Shown in pieces: positions 50,745 to 59,342 of a stretch of 64,000 nt of DNA. The translations under genes were made by a program, and so were the position numbers. Source of the stretch: Olsenella_L kribbiana (GTDB taxonomy: Bacteria; Actinomycetota; Coriobacteriia; Coriobacteriales; Atopobiaceae); NCBI RefSeq assembly GCF_036408795.1, contig NZ_JAZGJP010000003.1:127538-191537 (forward strand), given 5' to 3'. Each line of letters starts with the position of its first letter. The stretch's first letter is position 1. The notes below the pieces were generated by a model. That model saw nothing but the letters and a program-made list of their open reading frames with translations, was not told the DNA's origin and made no database searches.

Positions 50745-51866
50745 CTACTTCTCTCCCCTATATATTGCAAGAGTCTTGGCCACTACAGAATCCCAGCTAT
50801 AAGACTCTTCGACATGTCTTTTTGCTTCAGCACCGAGCTGTCTCGTCCATTTCGGCGCTTCAAGCAAGTCTTCGAGCGTATCCCCCAGCGCATCAGCATC
50901 ACCTCGAGCGAACGTCATTCCATGGTCATCGAGCACGTCAGCACACTCCGGGATATCTGACGTCAAGCAGCATCTACCATATGCCATGGCTTCAAGAAGG
51001 CTCATGGGCATGCCTTCAACATCAGAAGGCAACACGTAGCAATAGGCGTTGCTATAGAGCTCTGCCAAGGTATCGCCTGTCACAAAGCCCGTGAACAGTA
51101 TCCTCTTGTCACCCTCCGCGATGTTGCGCAGCTGCTTCTCATACTCAGAGGTGTCAGAGGCGCCGCCAGCAATAACAAGACGCTTGTCGGTATTGAGCTC
51201 CTTGAACGCTTCGATCAGCAGCTCTGGACGCTTCTCCGGCACAAGCCTTCCCAGGAAGAGAATATATGAGCCAGCAGAAAGACCCCACTTCTCTTTGATA
51301 ATCTGAGCTGACAGAAGCGTCTTTGGCTCTATGCCATTCGGCACGAACTTCGTATCCCTGCCGTAGTTATCCTTGAAGTAGGCTTGCGCAGAACGAGAGA
51401 GAGCGATGATTTCATCGGCCTTTTCCGCAGCAGCCTTCTCTCCATGCTTGATGTAGGCAGATCCGAGCCTTCCCCACTTGGCACGCTGCCAATCCAGGCC
51501 ATGAATCGTCGCTACGGTACGGATGCCAGCCTTTGTTGCAAGGGGCAGCATGGCGCAGGGACCTTCTGCGTGATAGTGGATGACATCAGGCTTGTCTGCG
51601 ATGGCTGCCTTCGTTGCGTAATAGGAAGCAGAAGCAGCTGCAAGGCCCTTCTTGTCTATAGTCTTGACAGGCACGACGCGGACACCGTCTACCACACGTT
51701 CCTGGGTTGAAGCAGCATCGCCAGTCATGACATCAGATCCGGAACGGTCATAGCAGGTGACCTCATGGCCAAGCGCTGCCATACGGCGTGCCAGCTCGGT
51801 CACGACGACCTCGACACCGCCCTCACGAGAGCCATAACGTTTATGTCCAATCATTGCTATGCGCAT
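50745..51866 (-). CDS. Glycosyltransferase family 4
   Basis: A 373-residue GT-B enzyme with MRIAMIGHKRYGSREGGVEVVVTELARR at the start (in part), and ILFLGRLVPEKRPELLIEAFK, YVLPSDVEGMPMSLLEAMAYG near the end. The N-terminal GGVEVVVTEL pattern recalls rhamnosyl- or galactosyl-transferring enzymes that start or extend exopolysaccharide units, but the sugar cannot be fixed. First gene of the minus-strand glycan operon. Confidence 0.91.
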   Translation of the reverse strand: MRIAMIGHKRYGSREGGVEVVVTELARRMAALGHEVTCYDRSGSDVMTGDAASTQERVVDGVRVVPVKTIDKKGLAAASASYYATKAAIADKPDVIHYHAEGPCAMLPLATKAGIRTVATIHGLDWQRAKWGRLGSAYIKHGEKAAAEKADEIIALSRSAQAYFKDNYGRDTKFVPNGIEPKTLLSAQIIKEKWGLSAGSYILFLGRLVPEKRPELLIEAFKELNTDKRLVIAGGASDTSEYEKQLRNIAEGDKRILFTGFVTGDTLAELYSNAYCYVLPSDVEGMPMSLLEAMAYGRCCLTSDIPECADVLDDHGMTFARGDADALGDTLEDLLEAPKWTRQLGAEAKRHVEESYSWDSVVAKTLAIYRGEK

Positions 51867-52388
51867 GGTCTAGCAGCACCTCCGGTTCTGCATCCACAGG
51901 ATTGTGGAATCAGCATCAGAAAAGGCTGCATAATCAGCAACGGCAAGTGGCAGACGTGCAGCAGCACAGTAACCCAGATACATGCACCCCTCCCCGGAGC
52001 ATTCATGCCGGGGAGCAGAAAACAGCCCGGAACTAGATAGAACAACCGTTGCGATTCAGGGTGCAACATTTAAAAAACGCCTGAACTAATAGCGATTGTA
52101 CACCCTGCTCCTTGAGGACACATATCCACCAAGGTCATACCGTAGACAGAGGGGCAGCGGCTTTTCCGTCGATACCCTGCTTCCCTTGAAGCAGCAGCGC
52201 TGAGTGCAGCTGGAAGGAGCTACCTGTGCCTCCGCCTTCCTGGGATGCCTCCGCCAGAAGCAGCCGCAACATGAGCCGCGCGCCCTCAGGCTATACCGCC
52301 ACATGGCAAAAGCCCGCCGACCATAAGTGCGGGACATCTGAGCCTGACTAGGTCCTGCCATCTCGCTCACCATCGCAGGGGTCGAGCG
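51867..52388. other. Intergenic stretch upstream of the glycan operon
   Basis: No convincing gene. It contains a CTCCCCGG/CCGGGGAG hairpin (51991-52016) and a 43-base segment (52153-52195) that recurs, diverged, at 53988-54030. It must hold the promoter of the glycan operon, but no clear -35/-10 pair stands out. Confidence 0.5.
52153..52195. repeat. Diverged 43-base repeat, copy 1
   Basis: Matches 53988-54030 in the same orientation at 31 of 43 positions without gaps. The two copies flank the LCP gene. Confidence 0.45.
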
Positions 52389-53675
52389 CTAAGGCCGCGC
52401 TGAAGCGGACCCTTGGCGCCAGCCAGCAAGCCAAGAAAAGCAAGGTTCTGTGCTGGTCCCAGCTCCCCGCCACTGTGCTATATCATCGGTTGTAAGTCCT
52501 GCATTTGCCGCAAGCTCCTCGTAGTCCCTCGGAGATGCAGCATTGGTCGCAGCGCCGAGGGAGGCATCGTTTGCCTGCGCTTCAGGTATCGTAGCGGAGG
52601 TGTCATTGGGGTCCATGCCGGCATCCACACGCTGCATCATGGCGCGCCACTCGTCGTACATGGTCCCCACATACGAGACGCCGTCCTGGCTGAACGAGTA
52701 GCTGGGCGTGATGGCGGAATAGACCTTGAGGTTGATGCCGGAGCCCTTGATGTCAGTAGCCCAGCCTACGAGGTCGGTGACGGAGAGGTCGGTGGAGACA
52801 GACTCCGCAAGGCTTTCCACGACAGACGGAAGCTGGGTGGCATTACTCTCAAGCACCTTGTGGGCAATGGCCTCGACCACCTGGCGCTGTGCCTGTGCAC
52901 GGCCGAAATCTCCGCCAGTCTCGTTGTAGCGGTCGCGCACATAGCTGAATGCCTCAGCTCCGCTCATGTTCTGCTTGCCCTTGACAAAGTGGTAGCCATC
53001 ACGCGACGTGAACTCTTCGGGCACATCGACCGTGATGCCTCCAAGGCTGTCGATTACGCCACTCAGATCGTCGAAGTTCATGGCCATGTAGTGCGAGATA
53101 GGCACGCCTGCGAAAGCCGAGACTGCTTCTACCGTGGCAGCAGGACCATTGTTGTACTCCGCATTGATCTTCTCGACCATGCCATCCTGGGAGCTCACCA
53201 TAGTGTCGCGCGGGATGGAGATGAGGTCGACAGTGGTGTGCTCGAGATCGACGCGAGCAAGCATTGTGACGTCCGAGCGAGATCCGGAGACGCCGTCGCG
53301 GCTATCGGACCCGATGATCACCATGTAGAACGGAGCCTGCTTCTGACCCTCTGCGGCCTTGGGAGCCTCGAGCGCCTGTGAGAGCGCCTTGCCCTCGTCT
53401 CCTCCTACCGCCATCGAAGAATTGATGTGGCCTACCCATGCTGCCAGGACGAGGAGGATGCGTGCCGCTATGGGCAGCCTTCTCTTGGGATGCGTGCGGT
53501 ACGTAAGCTGCTCTACATCTGCCTGGCCGAAGTGCTTAGCAGCGGCAGAGTCCGCCGGAAGCGGAGACGCCGCAGACGTAGGAACAGATGCCGGAGCAGG
53601 CTCTGTCTCGGACGGCTGTGCATCCTGACGTATATGATGCGGCGTTCTGTCCTATTCATTGTCGAAATCGCTCAT
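52389..53675 (-). pseudogene. LytR-CpsA-Psr (LCP) family protein gene interrupted by an amber codon at position 8
   Basis: LCP enzymes attach glycans to peptidoglycan, fitting the neighbouring polysaccharide cluster. The LCP domain is intact, with IIGSDSRDG, RSDVTMLARVD, ISIPRDT and YVRDRYNETGGDFGRAQAQRQ. The natural start is the ATG at 53675 with AGGAG 7 bases upstream, then MSDFDNE, then TAG (53652-53654). After the stop the same frame runs on without a break through a basic/transmembrane-like stretch into the LCP domain. Internal reinitiation, for example at 53414, would remove most of the membrane anchor. So it is either a nonsense mutant or it depends on suppression or reinitiation. Confidence 0.75.
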
Positions 53676-54031
53676 TGCCAAGCTCCTGATCCTGCTTTTG
53701 CATGTCAGGCAGCCGCGGTACAAGGTGCGCACGTCTGCCATTGACCACGAAGAGTCGCAAAACGCTGAATCCCCGCTTAATGTCACAGACATCCAGTCTA
53801 TTGCTTATGTGGCTCCTCTGGGGACAGCGCATCGCGATACCTCGATCTTCTGCACAAGGCAATGCTCCAAGAGCCCCAGGATGCATATCCAAGAAGCACA
53901 GCCATCAGAGGCAGACGTGGGAAGCAGCAGGGCAGCTCTCGGGCGAGGGCCAGGCGATATGGCGGAACAGCATCGGCTTTCGTAGAAGGCAGCACTTTCT
54001 CGATCGATGCCCTGCTGCCGCTAAAGTAGCC
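53676..54031. other. Intergenic stretch between the LCP and higBA genes
   Basis: No gene with a ribosome site is seen. It ends in the second copy of the diverged 43-base repeat (53988-54030). Confidence 0.45.
53988..54030. repeat. Diverged 43-base repeat, copy 2
   Basis: Partner of 52153-52195 (31 of 43 positions equal). It lies directly before the higBA promoter. Confidence 0.45.
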
Positions 54032-54078
54032 TTGAATTTTCTTTCTCAATACGTGATACTTCTGTTATACGGAAGTAT
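54032..54078 (+). promoter_or_regulatory. higBA promoter and operator
   Basis: TTGAAT (54032-54037) and GATACT (54055-54060) are spaced by 17 bases. A perfect inverted repeat ATACTTC/GAAGTAT (54056-54062, 54072-54078) overlaps the -10. This is the expected layout for autorepression by HigA. Confidence 0.6.
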
Positions 54079-54089
54079 AGGAGTCGACC

Positions 54090-54374
54090 TTGGAATTCCG
54101 CGACGCTGACATACAAGATTTCTGGGAGGGAACAGACCTCACACCCAGGAGAGTCCCCTCGGATGTACGCAAGGCATTGATGCGCAAGCTGCAGATTCTG
54201 GATGCTGCTTGCACATTGGACGACCTGAAAATTCCTCCAGGCAATCGGCTCGAGGCGCTTGCGGGAGACAGAAAGGGTCAATACAGCATCAGGGTAAACC
54301 GACAATGGCGTCTATGCTTCAAGTGGAGCAACGACGAAGCGAAGGAGGTTGAGTTCGTTGACTACCATGCGTGA
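54090..54374 (+). CDS. higB: HigB-type toxin (RelE/ParE superfamily)
   Basis: A 94-residue ribosome-dependent mRNA interferase-like toxin. LRKLQILDAACTLDDLKIPPGNRLEALAGDRKGQYSIRVNRQWRLCF (in parts) matches the HigB/plasmid-killer family, including the R-x-N-x-QWR-x-CF core. The start is TTG, 6 bases after AGGAG. It precedes and overlaps higA, the reverse order typical of hig loci. Confidence 0.9.
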   Translation: MEFRDADIQDFWEGTDLTPRRVPSDVRKALMRKLQILDAACTLDDLKIPPGNRLEALAGDRKGQYSIRVNRQWRLCFKWSNDEAKEVEFVDYHA

Positions 54375-54645
54375 CCTTATGAGCACCCCGGGCGAGATTC
54401 TCAAGGAAGAATTCCTCGAGCCGCTTGGCATCAGCCAGTATCGGCTTGCAAAGGCAATCGGCAAATCGGAATCGGCAGTCTCGGAAATCGTGAATGGGAA
54501 GCGTGCCATCACGGTCGAAATGGCATGGCTGCTTGCTGAAGCGCTTGGCACGACACCCGAGTTCTGGATGAAGCTCCAGACCACCTATGACCTCAAGACC
54601 TTCGATCCCTCGGCTCTTCCCGAAGTTGCTGCACTGGCCGTATAG
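54358..54645 (+). CDS. higA: HigA-type antitoxin (XRE-family)
   Basis: A 95-residue antitoxin with a helix-turn-helix (PGEILKEEFLEPLGISQYRLAKAI, in parts, then SAVSEIVNGKRAIT) and the closing AEALGTTPEFWMKLQ typical of HigA. The start is probably TTG at 54358, 9 bases after GGAGG inside the end of higB. It neutralises HigB and represses the pair from the upstream palindrome. Confidence 0.92.
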   Translation: MTTMRDLMSTPGEILKEEFLEPLGISQYRLAKAIGKSESAVSEIVNGKRAITVEMAWLLAEALGTTPEFWMKLQTTYDLKTFDPSALPEVAALAV

Positions 54646-54812
54646 GGAGACACACCGATTTAATGCAGCCAGAAGGCAAATCCAAGACTTGGAGCCCTTC
54701 AGTATTTTGCTTCCCTCTGCAGTCCGAAATGCATCAGATGCCTCTAATCCAATCCTATAGTTGCACGCCACAATTTCGTCGAATTGCGGCGTATGGCTTC
54801 GGCCCACACCTG

Positions 54813-54845
54813 GAAGAGCCCGATGCGTCGGGCTCTTCTTATATC
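54813..54845 (+). terminator. Terminator downstream of higA
   Basis: GAAGAGCCCGA and TCGGGCTCTTC are perfect 11-base arms with a TGCG loop, followed by TTATAT. Confidence 0.8.
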
Positions 54846-54875
54846 GGGACATTCTGCATGATTGCATAGCATGAC

Positions 54876-54917
54876 AAGGCCCAGCCCGGACAGATGCCGG
54901 ACTGGGCCTTCTTCTTG
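54876..54917. terminator. Terminator between higA and iorB
   Basis: AAGGCCCAG-CCGG and CCGG-CTGGGCCTT arms with CTTCTTGTC after the stem on the plus strand. It can serve the convergent iorB transcript too. Confidence 0.75.
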
Positions 54918-54936
54918 TCTATGAGAGCTTATCAGT

Positions 54937-55578
54937 CTATCCCTCTACGGCAGCACGGCCGCGGCGGAAGGCTTCGATGTTCGCCTCGATCGTCTTGGGC
55001 GGCACGCGGCGCCTGATGGCAGACTCCCATGCCTCCTCGTCGAAGGGAAGCGTCGTGGAGAGGGCACCGACAAGCACGACATTCGTCGACTTGGGGCTGC
55101 CCGCTGCACGTGCGATGGCACCGGCATTGATCTTCTTGGCTCCAAGGGCATCAAGCCGTGCCTCCACATCGTCCGGCATCTTGAACGTGCCGATAGCCAC
55201 AGAGACCGGCACGATCGTCTCATCGTTCACGATCATGGTGCCGCCCTCCTTCAGGTACTGCTGGGCACGAAGCGCCTCGATGGCTTCGAAGGCGACGATT
55301 GCGTCAGCGCAGCCTGGATCTGCGACCATCGAGCCCACATGGCTGCCCATGCGGATGACCGTGGAGACGGAGCCGCCTCTCTGGCTCATACCGTGAATCT
55401 CCGAGACCTTCACGTCGAGGCCAGCCTCTGCTGCTGTCATGGCCAGGATATTTCCTGCCAAGATCGTGCCCTGGCCGCCGACACCGACGAGAAGGACCGT
55501 ACGGGTGCCTTCGAGCTCGACCTGATGTCCGGTAAGCTCGACAGAGGAGCTCTTGGTGGATGCTGTTGCGTGCGGCAT
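54937..55578 (-). CDS. iorB: Indolepyruvate ferredoxin oxidoreductase beta subunit
   Basis: A 213-residue gamma-domain subunit. VLLVGVGGQGTILAGNILA and SEIHGMSQRGGSVSTVIR are diagnostic of IorB. Together with IorA it oxidatively decarboxylates aryl pyruvates (indolepyruvate, phenylpyruvate, hydroxyphenylpyruvate) to aryl-acetyl-CoA and reduces ferredoxin. The start at 55578 follows GGGGAG, 4 bases past the iorA stop. Confidence 0.95.
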   Translation of the reverse strand: MPHATASTKSSSVELTGHQVELEGTRTVLLVGVGGQGTILAGNILAMTAAEAGLDVKVSEIHGMSQRGGSVSTVIRMGSHVGSMVADPGCADAIVAFEAIEALRAQQYLKEGGTMIVNDETIVPVSVAIGTFKMPDDVEARLDALGAKKINAGAIARAAGSPKSTNVVLVGALSTTLPFDEEAWESAIRRRVPPKTIEANIEAFRRGRAAVEG

Positions 55579-55582
55579 GGCT

Positions 55583-57355
55583 CTACTCTCCCCTCTTGAT
55601 GCAGCCGAACGGGCAGGACTGGATGCACTGGCTGCAGCCGATGCACTGGTTCGTGTCGATGACGGCAGAGCCATCCTCGGCCTTGCCAAGCGCTGGGCAG
55701 CCTATCTGGATGCAGGTCCCGCACTTGCGGCAGTCGACGATCTCAGGTGCCTTGTGCGTCGTGCGGTCGATGAGGCGGCAGGGAGAGCGGAACACAAGCA
55801 CGGAGAGCTTGTCCTCATGCTTCACGGCCGTGCGCAGTGCCTTCCTGATGCTTGCGGCATCCTGGGCATCGATGGTCTCGACCTCGTCTGCTCCCATGGC
55901 ACGGCACAGTGCCTCGATATCCAGGTACTTGCCTTTGGGGACGGAGAGCGGAGAGACGCCTTCTGCCTGCTCCTTGAGCGTGACGCCGTTGCACGGATTA
56001 CCCTGTGCTCCCGTCATGGCCGTCGTCCTGTTGTCGAGGATGCACAGGGTTCCCTTGCCGCCGTTATAGATCGTGCCGAGCAAGCTCGTGATGCCCGAGT
56101 GCGTAAACGTCGAGTCGCCGATGACACCGACGACGGGGCGCTTCGACCTCTCGCCCGCCTGCGCAAGCTCCATGCCGTGCGCCATGGACAGGGATGCTCC
56201 CATATCGATGACGGAATCCACGGCCTTATACGGTGCTACCGCGCCGAGCGTATAGCAGCCGATGTCTCCTGTGACGATGGCATGCATCTTGTGGAGCTCC
56301 ACATAGACGAGACGATGCGGGCAGCCCGTGCAGAACGCAGGCGGACGTCCCGGAAGCCCCTGGGCAGGAGCAGGATGGGGCGGCTCGCCGACGCCGAAGG
56401 CAGCCTTGATGTGGGCTGGCAGGACCTCGCCGCCACGCGGAAGCGGGCCCATGGGAGGAACGGACGCTTCGATGCCCAATGCCTTCACATGGTCTGCGAA
56501 GTACGTGCAGGTCTCTTCTACCACGTAGAGCTTCTTCACGGACGCCGCGAAGTCATGGAGCTTCTTCGGCGGCAGCGGCCACGTGACACCGAGCTTGAGC
56601 GTGGATGCCTCGGGCAGCGCCTCCCGCACATGGTTGTAGAGGGCGCCGGCGCAGACGACGCCGATCTCGGAATCGCGCATCTCGACGCGGTTGAGCGGCG
56701 TTTCCTCAGCCCATGCAGTGAGCGCATCCTCGCGCTCGTCTGTCGCGACACGGCGCTTCACGGCGAAGGCCGGCATCATGACATACCTCTCGGGGTGGGA
56801 CTCATAGGCACGAGGAGCAACATCTTTGCGCTCGCCTGCTACCTCCACCATCGTCCTCGTGTGGGCAATCCTCATCGTCTCATGGAGCATCACGGGCGTA
56901 TCGAACTTCTCGGAGATATCGAAGGCCTCCTTTGCGAAGGAATACATCTCCTCGGAGTCGGAAGGATCCAGGCACGGCACGCGTGCGAATGCGGCGTAGT
57001 TCCTCGAATCCTGCTCGTTCTGCGAGCTGTAGCACGACGGATCGTCTGCTACGAAGAGCACGAGTCCGCCATTCACGCCGGTGTTCGCAACGGACATGAA
57101 CGGGTCTGCGGCAACGTTCAAGCCCACGTGCTTCATGGCGGCAACAGAGCGCACGCCTCCCATGGAAGCACCTATTGCGACCTCAAGTCCTACCTTCTCG
57201 TTCGGTGCCCACTCGCAGGTGGGTCCGTCCTTCTTGACCAGGTTCTCGAGCATCTCGGTAGACGGCGTGCCGGGGTATCCCGATCCCACGGCGACGCCTG
57301 CCTCCCAGAGGCCCTGGGCTGCTGCCTCATTGCCCGAAAGAAGCTGCTTTGCCAT
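55583..57355 (-). CDS. iorA: Indolepyruvate ferredoxin oxidoreductase alpha subunit
   Basis: A 590-residue thiamine-diphosphate enzyme. The N-terminal pyrimidine-binding part starts LLSGNEAAAQGLWEAGVAVGSGYPGTPST (in parts). The central TPP site is GDSTFTHSGITSL and FCTGCPHR, and the C-terminus has a 2[4Fe-4S] ferredoxin domain (CRKCGTCIQIGCP, CIGCSQCIQSCP). It is oxygen-sensitive in known examples, fitting an anaerobe. It lies between the acyl-CoA ligase gene and iorB in one operon. Confidence 0.96.
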   Translation of the reverse strand: MAKQLLSGNEAAAQGLWEAGVAVGSGYPGTPSTEMLENLVKKDGPTCEWAPNEKVGLEVAIGASMGGVRSVAAMKHVGLNVAADPFMSVANTGVNGGLVLFVADDPSCYSSQNEQDSRNYAAFARVPCLDPSDSEEMYSFAKEAFDISEKFDTPVMLHETMRIAHTRTMVEVAGERKDVAPRAYESHPERYVMMPAFAVKRRVATDEREDALTAWAEETPLNRVEMRDSEIGVVCAGALYNHVREALPEASTLKLGVTWPLPPKKLHDFAASVKKLYVVEETCTYFADHVKALGIEASVPPMGPLPRGGEVLPAHIKAAFGVGEPPHPAPAQGLPGRPPAFCTGCPHRLVYVELHKMHAIVTGDIGCYTLGAVAPYKAVDSVIDMGASLSMAHGMELAQAGERSKRPVVGVIGDSTFTHSGITSLLGTIYNGGKGTLCILDNRTTAMTGAQGNPCNGVTLKEQAEGVSPLSVPKGKYLDIEALCRAMGADEVETIDAQDAASIRKALRTAVKHEDKLSVLVFRSPCRLIDRTTHKAPEIVDCRKCGTCIQIGCPALGKAEDGSAVIDTNQCIGCSQCIQSCPFGCIKRGE

Positions 57356-57376
57356 TTCCCTCTCCTGTCTTTCCCT

Positions 57377-59011
57377 CTAAGACTGGTTCTCGTGATCCAC
57401 AAGCCCCTGAGCACCGTAACGCTTCCTCAGGAGCGGCTTTTCGATCTTGCCGGTCGCATTGCGCGGCACATCAGCAAAGATGATCTTGCGCGGCCTCTTG
57501 TAGCGCGGAAGCCCGAGGCAGAACTGGTTGATATCGTCCTCCGTAGCGTGAGAGCCCGGCTTCAGCTCCACGATGGCGCAGGCAATCTCTCCCAGGCGCT
57601 CATCAGGAAGGCCGATCACGGCCACATCCTGGATATCCGGATCTCCCGACATGAAGTCCTCGATCTGCACCGGATAGAGGTTCTCGCCGCCCGTGATGAT
57701 GACATCCTTCTTGCGGTCCACGAGCCAGTAGAACCCGTCCTCATCCTGCCTGGCCATGTCTCCCGTATGGAGCCATCCATCCTGCAGGGCCTCTGCCGTG
57801 GCTTCGGGGTCCTTGTAGTAGCACTCCATGAGGCCGGGGCCCTTGACGCAGAGCTCGCCGACAGCGCCCTGCTCTACCTCATTGCCTGCCTCATCCACGA
57901 TCTTTGCCTGCCAGCGATAGCCCGGCACGCCGATGGCACCGACATGGTCGATGTTCTCGAGTCCCAGATGCACGCATCCTGGGCCCGTGGATTCGGAAAG
58001 GCCGTAGTTCGTGTCGTACTGATGGTTCGGAAAGACCTCTTTCCAGCGCTTGATGAGGCTCTTCGGCACAGGCTGGGCGCCGATATGCATGAGCCGCCAC
58101 TGGTCGAGGTGATAATCAGAGAGCGTGACCGTCCCCTGTTCTATGGCCGTGAGGATATCCTGGGCCCAGGGCACGAGGAGCCACACAATCGTGCAGCGCT
58201 CTGAGGAGACGGTGGACAAGATCGACTTCGGCGACACGCCACGGAGGAGCACGCCCTTGCCGCCCACAAGAAGGCTTCCGAGCCAGTGCATCATGGCACC
58301 GGTGTGGTAAAGGGGCGGAATGCAGAGGAACACGTCCTCATGAACGGTCTTGTGATGGACTGCCTCCATCTCTGCTGCCTGCGTGAGCGAGCGGTGATGA
58401 TGGAGAATGGCCTTGGGGAAGCCGGTCGTTCCGGAGGAGTAGTAGATGGCAGCATCCTCATCCTCCGAGAGCGGGATCATGGGGTCCGTGGAGGCACAGA
58501 GCGCCGCCAGCTCACGGTAGCTCTCTGCCCAGGTCGGGCAGTCATCTCCCACATAGAAGAGGAGGCGTCCCTTCTGAATCTTGGGCACGATCTCCTCGAC
58601 ACGTCCGATGAACTCAGGGCCGAAGACAAGGATCGTCGCATCCGACTTCTCGAGGCAGTACTCGATCTCATCCGATGCATAGCGGAAGTTGAGCGGCACG
58701 ACCGTGGCACCGGTCTTCAAGATGCCGAAGTAGAGCGGCAGCCATTCGATGCAGTTGTAGAGAAGCAGGGCTACCTTGTCGTCCTTGCGGACGCCACGGG
58801 AAAGCAGGAGGTTCGCGAAGCGGTTCGACTTCTCGTCGAACACCTTCCATGTCATCTCCCGCCTATACGGATTGTCCTCTGTCGTCTCTACGAGCTCATA
58901 CTCGCGCCATGTGACATGGCGGTTGTCCTGTATCTCAGGATTCACCTCGACGAGAGCTGTCTCGTTCGGGTATGCCGCGGCATTATGCCGCAGCATGTCT
59001 ACGATGGTCAC
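57377..59011 (-). CDS. AMP-forming acyl-CoA ligase of the IorAB operon
   Basis: A 544-residue class I adenylate-forming enzyme. The AMP-binding P-loop is in IYYSSGTTGFPKAILHH, then DTNYGLSESTGPG, the hinge with HTGDMARQDEDGFY and a C-terminal GKIEKPLLRKRYG lysine. It joins a carboxylic acid to CoA using ATP. Being 21 bases ahead of iorA, it likely handles an aryl-acetate or related acid of amino-acid breakdown; the substrate is inferred. The start is GTG, 8 bases after GGAGG. Confidence 0.88.
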   Translation of the reverse strand: MTIVDMLRHNAAAYPNETALVEVNPEIQDNRHVTWREYELVETTEDNPYRREMTWKVFDEKSNRFANLLLSRGVRKDDKVALLLYNCIEWLPLYFGILKTGATVVPLNFRYASDEIEYCLEKSDATILVFGPEFIGRVEEIVPKIQKGRLLFYVGDDCPTWAESYRELAALCASTDPMIPLSEDEDAAIYYSSGTTGFPKAILHHHRSLTQAAEMEAVHHKTVHEDVFLCIPPLYHTGAMMHWLGSLLVGGKGVLLRGVSPKSILSTVSSERCTIVWLLVPWAQDILTAIEQGTVTLSDYHLDQWRLMHIGAQPVPKSLIKRWKEVFPNHQYDTNYGLSESTGPGCVHLGLENIDHVGAIGVPGYRWQAKIVDEAGNEVEQGAVGELCVKGPGLMECYYKDPEATAEALQDGWLHTGDMARQDEDGFYWLVDRKKDVIITGGENLYPVQIEDFMSGDPDIQDVAVIGLPDERLGEIACAIVELKPGSHATEDDINQFCLGLPRYKRPRKIIFADVPRNATGKIEKPLLRKRYGAQGLVDHENQS

Positions 59012-59342
59012 AGGCGGCCCCTCCCCTATAGATGGACGCTTTCAGCCTCTCCGGAGCCCAAGCTCCAAACTTCATCAGCGTAGCGTATACGGGAAGTCAT
59101 TAACCCCTTGATGCCGCCAGCGGCAACGGACCTGTAGCAATGGCATGGGTTTGCCAAGGCTTATGAGCATTGCATCGCACAATCCGTGTTACGCTAGTCG
59201 CATATACCGAACGGACTCCAGAAGGGATGCGCGCAATGGGAAGCTTTCCGAAGACGCTCTCCTATCGAATGCAGGGCCTCTAAGCCTCTTTAGGCGCCTA
59301 GGGCGCTGCGCACATCCCTGAAAAACAGATCTGGAGATACCC
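59012..59342 (+). promoter_or_regulatory. Structured leader of metA
   Basis: A divergent promoter region, then possible folded RNA. Stem TGCCG/CGGCA (59112-59125) is followed by GGCAAC. GCAAT and ATTGC (59137-59173) pair around a GGCA/TGCC hairpin. A basal stem GGGATGCGCGCA (59224-59235) pairs with TGCGCACATCCC (59307-59318) with one mismatch. A short frame (ATG 59237, MGSFPKTLSYRMQGL, stop) lies inside. A SAM-sensing or attenuation role is possible but no known riboswitch class could be matched. Confidence 0.35.

Noticed and set aside
52086..52373. 95-codon minus-strand frame upstream of the glycan operon
   Set aside because: Cys/Arg/Ser-rich, no ribosome site, and it runs through the diverged repeat.
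55553..58204. 883-codon plus-strand frame antisense to iorA and the ligase
   Set aside because: His/Arg/Leu-rich mirror with no domain; both minus-strand genes are well supported.
59100..59180. SAM-I riboswitch before metA
   Set aside because: GATG and GGCAAC are present, but the kink-turn, the AGAG strand and the GGTGC-type segment could not be placed; kept only as an unclassified leader.
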